Below the pieces are notes generated by a model. It searched no databases, was not told the DNA's origin, and saw only the letters and a program-made list of their open reading frames with translations. A program made the translations under genes and the position numbers. A stretch of 64,000 nt of DNA, taken from positions 2,356,001-2,420,000 of the forward strand of contig NZ_CP136624.1 in assembly GCF_032917945.1 (NCBI RefSeq), read 5' to 3'. Origin of the DNA: Bradyrhizobium sp. sBnM-33 (GTDB lineage Bacteria; Pseudomonadota; Alphaproteobacteria; Rhizobiales; Xanthobacteraceae). This document shows, piece after piece, positions 16,639-25,603 of this stretch (its first letter is position 1; each line of letters opens with the position of its first letter).

Positions 16639-18270
16639 TCAACGATCGACTTTTGCCCATCGCGTCGCCGCGAGACTATAGGGCACGATCACGACATGGA
16701 GTTTCGAGGGGTCGGCTTGGCCCGCTGCGACCAGCGCATTCGTGATGTCGAAGGTGTCGGAAGCCTTTCGCCCCGGCGATGCCGTTCCGTGGCCGGCATG
16801 CGCTCCTCCGGCGGGTGCCGCGTCGTGGCCATCGTGACGGAACAATGCGATCGAGCCAAGGAAGCTCGGGTCGGAGCGCTTTGGCTTTGCCGACTGGTCG
16901 GCGACGAGATGCTCGAACCCCGTGGAAGTGACGGCGCTCAGGTCGATGCCGTTAATCCGCAACAATATTCGCTTACTCGGTGAAGCAGCCGTCGACGCGC
17001 TCCGTACGTCGGCAACAGGTGGCCTCAGTTTGTCCGCAACTGCCTCGACCGAGAGGCGTTCGGGCATAAGGCCGTTAACCGCCGAAAAACCTCCGACCTT
17101 GGCGAAGGAGGTTAGGCTGGCCAGAAGAGCCGGCGCGGGGCCGGGAATTGGGTCGGGTAGCGGCAGCGGAGTCTTGGAGAGGTCTTCGAATTTGAAGGAA
17201 ACGCCGAGCGCTCGATAGTCGAAATATTCTTTGCGGCTTTTGCTGACCTCGACCGGCTTCAGCTGCCGTTTTCCAAGGTGACGTCATAGAAGTGCCACGG
17301 GTTGTCGTCGAACCAGTCCTGGGGCGGGAAATGGCCACAACTCTTACCCGGCATGTACGACCATTCCGCCCACAAACGATCGAGATTGGAGTGATGCACG
17401 TAGAAGATTGGGTCGAAGCCGGCCGTCGGCGGGAAGGCCATCCCGCCGGCCACCGGCTCCTGCGGGATCGGATTTGCAGGGTCTGCGGGGTTCGGAAGCG
17501 GAGGTCTCGGGATCACGCCGCCCACCAGACGATGGATGGGATCGTGAGGAAAGCTTTCCAGCCGTCCGCGAGTGCTTGAGTCCTCGTCCACTATTCCGCC
17601 AGCCAATCCTTCTCGCTCGGTCTGTCCGAAGAATATACGGAGTCGCGCGCGGGCGCCCAGTCGACCGCTTCAGGCGTGAGTTGGGAATACGGCAGATTGT
17701 TTCCGGACCAGTGCTCCCAATCGGTAAAATAGAGATTCCGCTGCGGCTTATAGAGCGGATTTGAGTCGTCTCCGTCGAGCGGCTGGTCCAGCTTTCTCGT
17801 TCCGAACTCGCGCGGAAATCGATAGTTCTCGGGCCGGAAGTAGTCGAGAAGCGTGGCTCCCCGGTATGGGCTCGAAGGATTCGTTCGAAATAGTAGGTGT
17901 AGGCGCGATGCCACGGGAGAAAATTGGCCGATGCCTGTCCAAAATGCGGGCACTGATTCCAGAACTTCTTCTGGTCGACGCCAATGAGATTTGGATCGCC
18001 GGCCGCGGCGTTCTGGATCAGCTCGACCGTGACCCCGTGGATCGACGCCTGAAAAAACCAACTTAGGGGATCGGATGGTTTTCGCGCCTTCATGGCGCGC
18101 ATTCCACGCCGCAGCGCCTTCATCAGATCCGCATCCTTCACGAATTCATCCAGAGGAATTCGCGTCGGAATCTTGTCCTTGGTGATATCTTGCGCATGGG
18201 AGGCTGGCGCGGCAAGGCTTACGATGGTCGCGCCGGCGAGTTGAAGCGACTTCCGGCGGCTTACGATCAT
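16639..18270 (-). pseudogene. Tat-exported tyrosinase (MelA-like), at least three frameshifts
   Basis: ATG 18270 opens a twin-arginine signal peptide (SRRKSLQLAGATIVSLAAP). The CuA region reads HFGQASANFLPWHRAYTYYF; after a shift near 17865 come DYFRPENYRFPREFGTRK and YFTDWEHWSGNNL; after another near 17600 the CuB region DPIFYVHHSNLDRLWAEW; after a third near 17262 the C-terminal domain ELKPVEVSKSRKEYFDY to KRILLRINGID. All expected blocks of a polyphenol oxidase of about 540 residues are present in order. It would oxidise phenols to quinones (melanin). It is last in the leftward unit after the subtilisin and its inhibitor. The frame breaks could be real or assembly error, because the codons are otherwise well preserved. 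Confidence 0.85.
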
Positions 18271-18628
18271 TGTGCACCTACGAATTCGACTACCGACTAA
18301 CGAATACGCTTTCGGGCTGACATAATATAGCTAGGCGATCTCCTAGGGCGTCGCTTCGATCCGAAGAACTCATCCTCATGGGCGTATCATCGAGAGTTCG
18401 ATGCTACGCGAACAATGCGGCCACCTCTCCGCGAACTGTGGGCCCGATGCTTGTTTTGGTTGAATAGTAGCGCGCGGCAAAACGGGATGGTTCGGGAGGA
18501 GGACCGATTATGGTCGACATTTGCATCTGTGGAAGACGAAGAGCGGGTTCCTGTCTCTCTCGGATGCGTCGACTGCCGTATCCAAACGCGGTCTTCGATA
18601 TTCGTCGATCCACAGAGCGACGAAAATG

Positions 18629-18892
18629 CTATTCGATGTAGGGCATTTTCTGCGAGATCGACATTGACTCGACGTTGGGGTCGCCTTGCAGGCGTTCCAC
18701 GTCTCCGAAGGCGATCTCGGCTGAAAACAGCTGACTCGAAATTTCGGTGCGAGGCGTGACGAAGGAGGGGCGCTTGGCACCCTTTCGCAGTCTAACGAGG
18801 ACCTCCACCTTGTCGGTGCTGCTGGGAGGTCGGGCAGCAGATCCGGCCGGAAGGCTCTCGAGCTTCTTGAGCGATTTGAAATCTATCGGCAT
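18629..18892 (-). CDS. free subtilisin-propeptide-like protein (I9-type inhibitor)
   Basis: 87 residues from ATG 18892 (GAGG 8 bases upstream). The core VEVLVRLRKGAKRPSF, LFSAEIAFGDVERLQGDPNV and ESMSISQK follows the I9 inhibitor/propeptide pattern: beta-strand, helix, then a P-x-V turn and strand. Its C-terminal half lines up with residues about 180-200 of the adjacent subtilisin's own N-terminal region (IPVKRVETVREQTNVSSLKA). It lacks a signal peptide, as does the protease. A role as a trans-acting inhibitor or folding chaperone for that protease is inferred from fold and position. Confidence 0.6.
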   Translation of the reverse strand: MPIDFKSLKKLESLPAGSAARPPSSTDKVEVLVRLRKGAKRPSFVTPRTEISSQLFSAEIAFGDVERLQGDPNVESMSISQKMPYIE

Positions 18893-19014
18893 GGCGGTCG
18901 CCTCGTGCACACGTACTATATAAAGCAGCGCGGAACCATTCAAGGACCGTTAACGCACCAAATAAGGATATCGTTACTCCTAACCGCCGGATGACGAAAT
19001 GGTTGCCCCCGTTG

Positions 19015-21078
19015 TTATATTATGACTGCCGAACCGTTCGCCCGCCCCGCGCCATAGAAGGCGTCGTAGCCGCCCTGCTGGATCGCCGGCGGGTTGAAGG
19101 ACGCCGTTTCGGCCAGTCTCCTGCGAATATCCGAGATCTGAAGATCGGTACCTTTTCGGCTGGCTTCGGACAACATCAGGGCGATGAGACCAGTAATCGC
19201 GGGGGCAGCCATGCTGGTACCGGATTTCTTCGTGACGCCATCGCCGCTGCCCGACATCGCGGCCCAGACGAATTGGCCCGGGGCCGAGACTTCCGGTTTG
19301 TTTCGGCCGTCCCTGGTGGGCCCGCAGCTCGAGAACGACGACATCGGGAAGGACGGCTTGTGTCCGTCGTAGCTACCGACGGCGATCGTCTCGAAACCGG
19401 TCGAGAGAGATCCCAGCGTGTGGGTGGGAATGGGGGATGTGAAGCTCGCTTGTTTGCGATCCTTGCGTTCGAGCCACGCGTGATATTCCACCGGGTTTGC
19501 GTCGGCGGAAGTAATCTCTACGGTGTAGTTGGCGTTTGAGAGTCCTTCCGCAACCCAGATGCCGATCACATTAGCGCCATTGTTGGGATCGTTCAGCCGA
19601 CTGCTTATGAAAATCACGATGTTGTCGTTGCCGACCGGCAGATTGCCGCCAGGTTGCACCGGACCGAACCTCGTGCCGTCGGGCGCGATCAAGGCGACTT
19701 CCAGTCGACGATCGCCGGGATACCAAAGCTCGAATTCGCCGCCGCCTGAATTCTGCTGACGCCATTCAATGCTGTGAGGGGCACCTGGTGTTACCGTCGC
19801 GCTCGTGTGAATGCCGTCGGTCTGGGCGTTTCCCGCCGCGATGACGATGGCCCGATTGGGACGGTCGCGAAGGAGCGTGTCCAGTCCCTGCTCGACGAGC
19901 GTAGTTCCGTCGTGGGGACCGCCGTTGGTGCCCAGGCTAAGGTTGCAGACGCACGGCCGGTCGCCGGCCGTATCGAAGACGAACTTAACCGCTTCGAGCA
20001 TCTGAACCGAGTCCCCGAAGCTGCTGTTTACCGTTGCGAAGCCCTGCCACGCGATGTCAGTGACTCCTGCCTCCACGAATACGATGTCGGACTTTGGAGC
20101 GGCTCCGGGTACACCGGATCCGTTTCCGTTGCCCGTCGCGATATCCATGACGTGGGTACCATGAGTGCCACCAGGCTCGTCGCTGGGCCCGTATCCGAGT
20201 GCGGTGTACGGATTGTTCTGTTTAAGGGCGTCGTCGATTTCCGCGCGTGAGTAAGCTGCTCCGTATGCGACGGTGTCCGTCCCGCGCCTCTTTCCGCTTT
20301 GATTCCAAAGCGCCAGCAGGCGCGTTTTGCCGTTCTTGTGGCGGAAGTTTCGGTGCGCGAAATCGCACCCGAAGTCGACAATGCCTACAACCGTGCGGCT
20401 GCCTCCGTCAGGCGACGAGTTCTTGGGAAGTACTGCTGGTGCCACTTGCATCGAAGCGACAGTCGCCGTCAGCGAGCGGTGTACTGTTTGGGAAGCCTTG
20501 AGGCTCGAAACGTTTGTTTGTTCGCGGACGGTCTCGACACGCTTCACAGGAATGCGGCCGGTGACGATCCAGTCGCCAGAGGGTGTCTTGCCTATCCTAT
20601 CTCCCGGATCGACGTCCGGCATCGACTCCCATGTATCGGCAGACTTCACCCGGGCAACGACCGCAATCTCGTCTCCAGCGGTTGAAGCGAGGGTCGGGCC
20701 GACCTTACCGGTCTGGTAATTGGCCAACGCGAGCTGCAGGCGCGGATCCATGCCGGATGACACGTCGAGCTTGAGCAACTTCAACTCGGAAAACGGATGT
20801 TCTGTCGTCCTCGAAAGGTGAGTCTTTGAGCGATCAGCCGACTGCTCGGAGGTCGGCAGCAATGAGGGCAGGGTGTTAGCGGGGACGATCGATGCCGGTA
20901 CCATGGTCGTTGTCGGGAGGAGGTTCGAGGCTTCCGTCAAAGCGAAAGCGAAGCGACCGGCTTGAGGACCTCCAGCTCCCTTGCGCACAGCTTTTTTGGC
21001 CGCTCCGCGTGCTCTCTTTGCGGGTGCCGCTTTGCGCGCGGTGCGCTTACGTCCCGACGTTTTCGCCTTCTTTGCCAT
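19015..21078 (-). CDS. large S8 (subtilisin) serine peptidase, no signal peptide
   Basis: 687 residues. Start at 21078 because GAGGGAG lies 5 bases upstream; upstream in-frame ATGs at 21126 and 21099 sit in a short direct repeat. Residues 1-40 are a Lys/Arg/Ala-rich histone-like tail. A prodomain-like segment covers about 130-200. The catalytic domain has Asp235 (VVGIVDFGCDF), His306 (GTHGTHVMD), Asn417 (VIAAGN) and Ser622 (KSGTSMAAPA). Between Asn and Ser is a 130-residue beta-rich insert (EFELWYPGDRRLEVALIAPD) like the domains in S8 peptidases that follow SIEW. With no signal peptide or anchor it is probably cytoplasmic or released otherwise. It is followed by the free prodomain-like gene. 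Confidence 0.92.
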   Translation of the reverse strand: MAKKAKTSGRKRTARKAAPAKRARGAAKKAVRKGAGGPQAGRFAFALTEASNLLPTTTMVPASIVPANTLPSLLPTSEQSADRSKTHLSRTTEHPFSELKLLKLDVSSGMDPRLQLALANYQTGKVGPTLASTAGDEIAVVARVKSADTWESMPDVDPGDRIGKTPSGDWIVTGRIPVKRVETVREQTNVSSLKASQTVHRSLTATVASMQVAPAVLPKNSSPDGGSRTVVGIVDFGCDFAHRNFRHKNGKTRLLALWNQSGKRRGTDTVAYGAAYSRAEIDDALKQNNPYTALGYGPSDEPGGTHGTHVMDIATGNGNGSGVPGAAPKSDIVFVEAGVTDIAWQGFATVNSSFGDSVQMLEAVKFVFDTAGDRPCVCNLSLGTNGGPHDGTTLVEQGLDTLLRDRPNRAIVIAAGNAQTDGIHTSATVTPGAPHSIEWRQQNSGGGEFELWYPGDRRLEVALIAPDGTRFGPVQPGGNLPVGNDNIVIFISSRLNDPNNGANVIGIWVAEGLSNANYTVEITSADANPVEYHAWLERKDRKQASFTSPIPTHTLGSLSTGFETIAVGSYDGHKPSFPMSSFSSCGPTRDGRNKPEVSAPGQFVWAAMSGSGDGVTKKSGTSMAAPAITGLIALMLSEASRKGTDLQISDIRRRLAETASFNPPAIQQGGYDAFYGAGRANGSAVII

Positions 21079-21197
21079 TGGACTCCCTCGTTCTACCATT
21101 GCGCGCCATGGCTTGCGTTCTACCATCGCGCGCGTTGGCTTGCGAAGTATTCCGGCCCTGTCACCCGCTGCGCAACTAGGAGAAAGCCTAGGATGGC

Positions 21198-22382
21198 CTA
21201 ACAGACGCGGAAGACTGAGGAATGAGATCCGAGAGAACAGGGCTCCAACTTCAATGTTTGCGAATCCACGCGAGTAAGCACGCTTCCGGGAAGGCGGATC
21301 GCGCGGATGCGCTCCACGTTGTCGAGCCCGTCTTGGATGCTTACGATGACTTCCCCGAGCTTCGACTGATTTCCGGTGTACAGGGGCGGGAGGCTGAATT
21401 CGACCATCCAGAAGCGATCCTCGGTCAAGTCGAGCCTCACGAGGGAATCGCGGTCGAGACGCGATTGATCATGGGCCCTCGCGGCCTTCAGGTGCTCTAT
21501 GTAACGTGTCCTATCCATGAGAACCGACCTCAAGATTACGACGTCCCTCTTGTCAGCCAGGTAGTCGAGCCAATAGTTGTCGGATACTTTCCGAATAATG
21601 GACTGCCGCAGCAAGTGTCGAAGGATCGTCGACGCGACCATCTCCGCATGAACGGAACTGATGGCGGGCTGCGGAAGCACGCCGATAACGCAATTCAGCT
21701 GCATGTTCGCCCGGCGCAGGAAGGATCGTGCTCCGAGCGATAGATAGGGACCTAGGTTGTCGTCGTGGATCAGGAAATGGTCGATCCAGGAACTGCTCGG
21801 AAGATACTTCGCGGATTTGGGGCCGGAGTAGGCACGCACAGCCTGCGGATGCCACTGGTCGGGATTGCGTGAATGTCCGAACACCGTGACCACGTGTCCT
21901 GCTTCGCCTTTTGTGGTGAAGCCAAGAAGCGCCATATGGCCGGAATCGATCAGCGCGGCGAGTTCGGACAGATAATCGTCCGGCTTCATGTTCGTAAGAA
22001 GCGCGGCAGACATGCCGGAGGCGTTGACGACCTCGGCTATCTGACCTGTACCGAGCGAGCCGAGGGGCCCTTGGACTTGGAGCAATTCGTTTATTGTCTG
22101 GGCACTGACCTGGAGCGGGTCCTGCCGAGGCGATCGAAGGGCCATCCTCAAACATGAATGGGCGCAGACGTGAACCGTCTCGTTCTGCTGGCAATACGCC
22201 ACGCCACGGATCATGAATGTTCGCGACAGCACCTTGCATGCGAAATGGCCATCAGGAACTACGATGGTGCTCGGAAAGCCATAGCCGCGCGCGACCGCGA
22301 CTGTCTTAGGAGGGGAAAGGATGGCTTCGAAGACGTAGCTGTGGGTAAAGTCACCTTGCCCCGGAGCGCGGTAGTTGATCAA
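21198..22382 (-). CDS. C39/papain-like cysteine peptidase-like protein
   Basis: 394 residues if begun at TTG 22382. A candidate catalytic Cys lies in ETVHVCAHSCLRMAL (Cys73), His in GEAGHVVTVFGHS (His163) and Asp in FLIHDDNLGPYL (about 207), an arrangement expected of C39-like papain-fold peptidases. The rest (FWMVEFSLPPLYTG and so on) is unrecognised. The TTG overlaps the upstream ORF's stop (TTGA), and the upstream frame looks like the missing N-terminus, so this may be the second half of one gene with a frameshift or a coupled restart. It is 120 bases upstream of the subtilisin gene. Confidence 0.6.
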   Translation of the reverse strand: MINYRAPGQGDFTHSYVFEAILSPPKTVAVARGYGFPSTIVVPDGHFACKVLSRTFMIRGVAYCQQNETVHVCAHSCLRMALRSPRQDPLQVSAQTINELLQVQGPLGSLGTGQIAEVVNASGMSAALLTNMKPDDYLSELAALIDSGHMALLGFTTKGEAGHVVTVFGHSRNPDQWHPQAVRAYSGPKSAKYLPSSSWIDHFLIHDDNLGPYLSLGARSFLRRANMQLNCVIGVLPQPAISSVHAEMVASTILRHLLRQSIIRKVSDNYWLDYLADKRDVVILRSVLMDRTRYIEHLKAARAHDQSRLDRDSLVRLDLTEDRFWMVEFSLPPLYTGNQSKLGEVIVSIQDGLDNVERIRAIRLPGSVLTRVDSQTLKLEPCSLGSHSSVFRVC

Positions 22383-22717
22383 TACGGCCTGACCACCGCG
22401 TCACTCGCTTTCGTCAGACGCTTCGCCCCTTTCGGGATCTTCAGGAACGAGAACACCGTTGCTTCGGCGGAGCCCCCACCGCCGAACGCATCGTCGAGCG
22501 ATGAAATCTCGTGCGCGACGTCGGGCCTCGACAACGCGCATTCCACGACGAAATGGTTGGCTTGCTGGCGCCGAGCCAGGCTGCATATCCGATGGAAGGG
22601 ATAGCGGTTCGCCTTCGCCGCACGGAAATGCGGTTCTACCAGGGCCTGAAAAAAGGAAAACGGGGGAGCGCAGGAATGCTCGGCCGACGGCGTCGGCAGG
22701 CGCCGCCATCGGCTCAT
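22379..22717 (-). CDS. upstream ORF, possible N-terminal half of the C39-like protein
   Basis: 112 residues from ATG 22717, 3 bases after the stop of the 63-residue gene. The end reads HFVVECALSRPDVAHEISSL, DDAFGGGGSAEATVFSFL and KIPKGAKRLTKASDAVV, then stops at TGA overlapping TTG of the next frame. Composition is protein-like. Either a separate small gene translationally coupled to the next, or the two are one broken gene of about 500 codons. Confidence 0.5.
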   Translation of the reverse strand: MSRWRRLPTPSAEHSCAPPFSFFQALVEPHFRAAKANRYPFHRICSLARRQQANHFVVECALSRPDVAHEISSLDDAFGGGGSAEATVFSFLKIPKGAKRLTKASDAVVRPY

Positions 22718-22720
22718 CTG

Positions 22721-22912
22721 TTACCAGGACGGTGCGCGCGGACCGCCAAGCGGGATGTTCAGGTCGGGATTGTCTTCCGAACTTTGGATCCTGCTCAGAT
22801 ATTGCTTCTGGTCCTGCGTAAGGGTCGGCAGCTTTATCTTATGCCCAGACCCAAGCATGGCCCCGGTTCTGGAGGACCCAGCTTGTTTCTTCGTGCCTTT
22901 ATCTTCGGCCAT
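22721..22912 (-). CDS. 63-residue protein heading the leftward protease unit
   Basis: MAEDKGTKKQAGSSRTGAML then GSGHKIKLPTLTQDQKQYLS and IQSSEDNPDLNIPLGG. It is hydrophilic, with no signal peptide or membrane segment. It is tightly packed with the next ORF (3 bases). Unknown family. Its place as first gene of the unit suggests a substrate, tag or regulator, but nothing in the sequence proves it. Confidence 0.55.
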   Translation of the reverse strand: MAEDKGTKKQAGSSRTGAMLGSGHKIKLPTLTQDQKQYLSRIQSSEDNPDLNIPLGGPRAPSW

Positions 22913-23386
22913 GACTCAAATCCCTAGGTGCGGCCAGACAGGGCGGAACACTGATTATCAGGTGCGACGCCGTAGCATGTCGCCTACGCTGTTACAACGC
23001 CTGATTGTTTGCCGCAGCCTAGCCTCGCATTCCCAGGCTAGACTAAGACTAAGCCCCAAAATCATTAAGATTTGCCCCAATCTACGCCTGATTCGAGCAT
23101 TTTCAGAGGGGCGCCGAGCGCCTTCCCCAAAAATGCAGACATTCAGTGCAAAAATCCAGCCTTTTAATGGAGCATATGGGGTAGGGCGGCGGGCCCTCTA
23201 ACGACCGTCGAAGCGTCGCCGCGGGCCGCCACCAGCGGTAGTCGTCGCCCATTATGAAAGGAAATTGCACGATCAACCTAGGGGGTTCCTGAGTTGCCGG
23301 CGTGGGTATTGGGCTTGAAAGTGGTCCGATCGCAACCAGATGCCGCGGGCCGGCCGGTCCACGGTATGTCTCTGATGGGGTGACAT
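22913..23386. promoter_or_regulatory. divergent promoter region of the protease/nuclease cassette
   Basis: 474 bases between two divergent units, with no coding frame. It is more A/T-rich than its surroundings around 23040-23170 (CCAAAATCATTAAGATTTGC; AAATCCAGCCTTTTAATGG), as expected for promoters. No clear sigma-70 consensus or operator palindrome was identified. The shared region suggests both units may be controlled together. Confidence 0.45.
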
Positions 23387-25546
23387 ATGGCTGGCAATCC
23401 CGAGCGCCTGAAGCAATACATTGAGATGCTCGCGAGGGCCCATGGCGGCATGGATCACCTGGTGGACGTGGCCCGGGAAAAGCAACAGCGGGATGGCCCT
23501 TCTGCGGCCGGTATAGAATCCGCAGCCCTCGGCAGAGAGGTGCCGCCGGAGCATTTCAACGTCACGGAGGCGATTATAGATGAAGAAATCAGACCGGCAT
23601 TCGATATCGTGGACGGCACTTTCGATGCACCGCATCGACTGTGGACCAAGCTGAAGAGCGAGGATGCCCTACGCGAGAGGATCGAAGCGGTCATACCTTC
23701 GGTCGGCCGTATCGAACTTCCCGGCAATCGGCGCATTCCTTACGGCGGGACCGGCTTCGTAGTCGGCCGCAATCTTTTGATGACCAATCGGCACGTCGCG
23801 GAGCTGTTCGCAAGGGGTCTTGGTGACCGGAGAGTGACGTTCATTTCGGGAGCGGGTTCGGCGATAAATTTCACCCGGGAGAACGGAAAGCCGCCGGGGC
23901 AAGATCTCAGGGTCAGCGGAATTCGCATGATCCACCCGTACTGGGACATGGCTATCCTCGAGCTTGAACAACTCCCGGAGGGGCATTTTCCCTTGAAGCT
24001 GTCGCTTTTAGATGCCCGCGAACTTCCGGAGGGACACGAGATATTCGTAATCGGATATCCAGCCTTCGACCCCCGCAATCCTTCCGATGTCCAGAATACG
24101 CTCTTCGACAGCCGGTACGGAACAAAGCGCCTCCAGCCGGGCGCGCTGCAGGGAAGAGGGGCTACGGCGAGTTTCGGTAAGTTGGTCGATGCGGCGGCTC
24201 ACGACTGTTCTACGCTCGGGGGAAACTCGGGAAGCGCAGTGTTCGACCTGTCGACCGGCGATGTCCTCGCACTTCATTTCGGAGGACTTTACCACGAGAA
24301 GAACTTCGGAGTACCCGCCTCGGAGCTATCGCGTGACGGAAGGGTGATATCCGCCGGCGTCAGCTTCGCCGGTCAGCCGTCCGGTGGTCAAAACGGATGG
24401 GCCGATTGGTGGCGGCAGGCGGACGAATCCGAAACGGCAACAGCGCCCCCTTCCGATCACGCAACAAGCGCTGTCACATCGTCCCACGCATCCGTCTCAC
24501 TTGTCGACAATTCCGTGACATTCGAGATCCCGCTTCGGGTGACGGTTTCGCTTGGAGCGGTGAGACATGTGGCGCCGGTCGCTCCCGCCACGGTGCTGGA
24601 TTCCGTGACGGAAGCGCTCAAGGAGCCGATACACGACACCGACTATTCGACGAGGCGGGGCTATTCGGCGAATTTCATCCGAGGCGTTTCCGTGCCGATG
24701 CCTTCGGCGGAGGACGCGGAAGTGCTGGCGCCCACGAAATCGGGCGACACGGTGCTTCACTACCAGAACTTCTCTATCAGCATGCACGCGAAGCGACGGC
24801 TGGCGCTCTTCACCGCGTCGAACGTCACGGGCGAACGGGCTCTGCGCAAGCCGACGAACGACAACTACACGCGGAAGGGGCTGAGCGGTCTCGACAAGAA
24901 CGATATCGAGAAATGGTTCCTGGACGATCGCATCGACCCGAAATACCAGCTGCCAGACGTCTTTTTCACCAAGGACAGGAAGGCCTTCGACAAGGGGCAC
25001 ATCGTGCGCAGGGACGACGTCGCATGGGGCAGAACCTTCGAAGAGGTCCAGAGGGCCAACGGCGACAGCTATCACGTGACCAACTGCTCTCCGCAGGTTG
25101 CCGACTTCAACCAGTCGAGCAAGGGCGAGGACAATTGGGGCGATCTTGAAAATCACGTCCTGAAGTCTGCCGGGAGCGAGCGGCTATGCGTATTCGCAGG
25201 TCCGATCCTGAAGGAGACTGACGACATCTTCGTCGGAAAGGGGGATGCCAACACGAGGCTGAGGGCGCGAATACCTGTGCGCTTCTGGAAGGTCATCGTC
25301 GCCAAGGTAGAGGAAGGCATCGCGGCCTACGGCTTCATCCTAGAGCAGGATCTTTCCGACGTTGCGTGGGAGGAGTTCGTCGTACCGGAGGAGTATCTTC
25401 CGACGATGTACCCGCTGTCGGAGATTTCGGAAGAAACGGGCGTTGCCTTCGATCCGGACATCATGGCGGCCGATCAATACGATACCCTTCGCGGCAGGGA
25501 AGTGAGTCGAAGCGCCGGCGCGCGTCGCAGGAAGAACAGGAGCTGA
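23387..25546 (+). CDS. trypsin-like protease fused to DNA/RNA non-specific endonuclease
   Basis: 719 residues. Residues about 100-330 are a trypsin-fold protease with His136 (LMTNRHVAELF), Asp187 (PYWDMAILEL) and Ser281 (TLGGNSGSAVF). Residues about 450-690 are a NucA/EndoG-type nuclease with the DRGH-like motif DKGHIVRRDD (His538) and the metal-ligand region NCSPQVADFNQ (Asn566, Asn575). The linker (350-450) is Ala/Ser/Thr-rich then acidic, and the C-terminus is basic (ARRRKNRS). The N-terminal 90 residues are helical and unrecognised. There is no signal peptide. Architecture suggests a nuclease controlled by or released through proteolysis. It is divergent from the C39-like, subtilisin and I9 unit. 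Confidence 0.9.
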   Translation: MAGNPERLKQYIEMLARAHGGMDHLVDVAREKQQRDGPSAAGIESAALGREVPPEHFNVTEAIIDEEIRPAFDIVDGTFDAPHRLWTKLKSEDALRERIEAVIPSVGRIELPGNRRIPYGGTGFVVGRNLLMTNRHVAELFARGLGDRRVTFISGAGSAINFTRENGKPPGQDLRVSGIRMIHPYWDMAILELEQLPEGHFPLKLSLLDARELPEGHEIFVIGYPAFDPRNPSDVQNTLFDSRYGTKRLQPGALQGRGATASFGKLVDAAAHDCSTLGGNSGSAVFDLSTGDVLALHFGGLYHEKNFGVPASELSRDGRVISAGVSFAGQPSGGQNGWADWWRQADESETATAPPSDHATSAVTSSHASVSLVDNSVTFEIPLRVTVSLGAVRHVAPVAPATVLDSVTEALKEPIHDTDYSTRRGYSANFIRGVSVPMPSAEDAEVLAPTKSGDTVLHYQNFSISMHAKRRLALFTASNVTGERALRKPTNDNYTRKGLSGLDKNDIEKWFLDDRIDPKYQLPDVFFTKDRKAFDKGHIVRRDDVAWGRTFEEVQRANGDSYHVTNCSPQVADFNQSSKGEDNWGDLENHVLKSAGSERLCVFAGPILKETDDIFVGKGDANTRLRARIPVRFWKVIVAKVEEGIAAYGFILEQDLSDVAWEEFVVPEEYLPTMYPLSEISEETGVAFDPDIMAADQYDTLRGREVSRSAGARRRKNRS

Positions 25547-25603
25547 AAGCTCATCGGCGATAATCGACCGGGCCTGGCCGCGGGAGATGGTCGTCCGTGA
25601 AGA

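Noticed and set aside
19529..20719. several plus-strand frames of 75-158 codons
   Set aside because: All lie opposite the S8 peptidase and show no independent signals.
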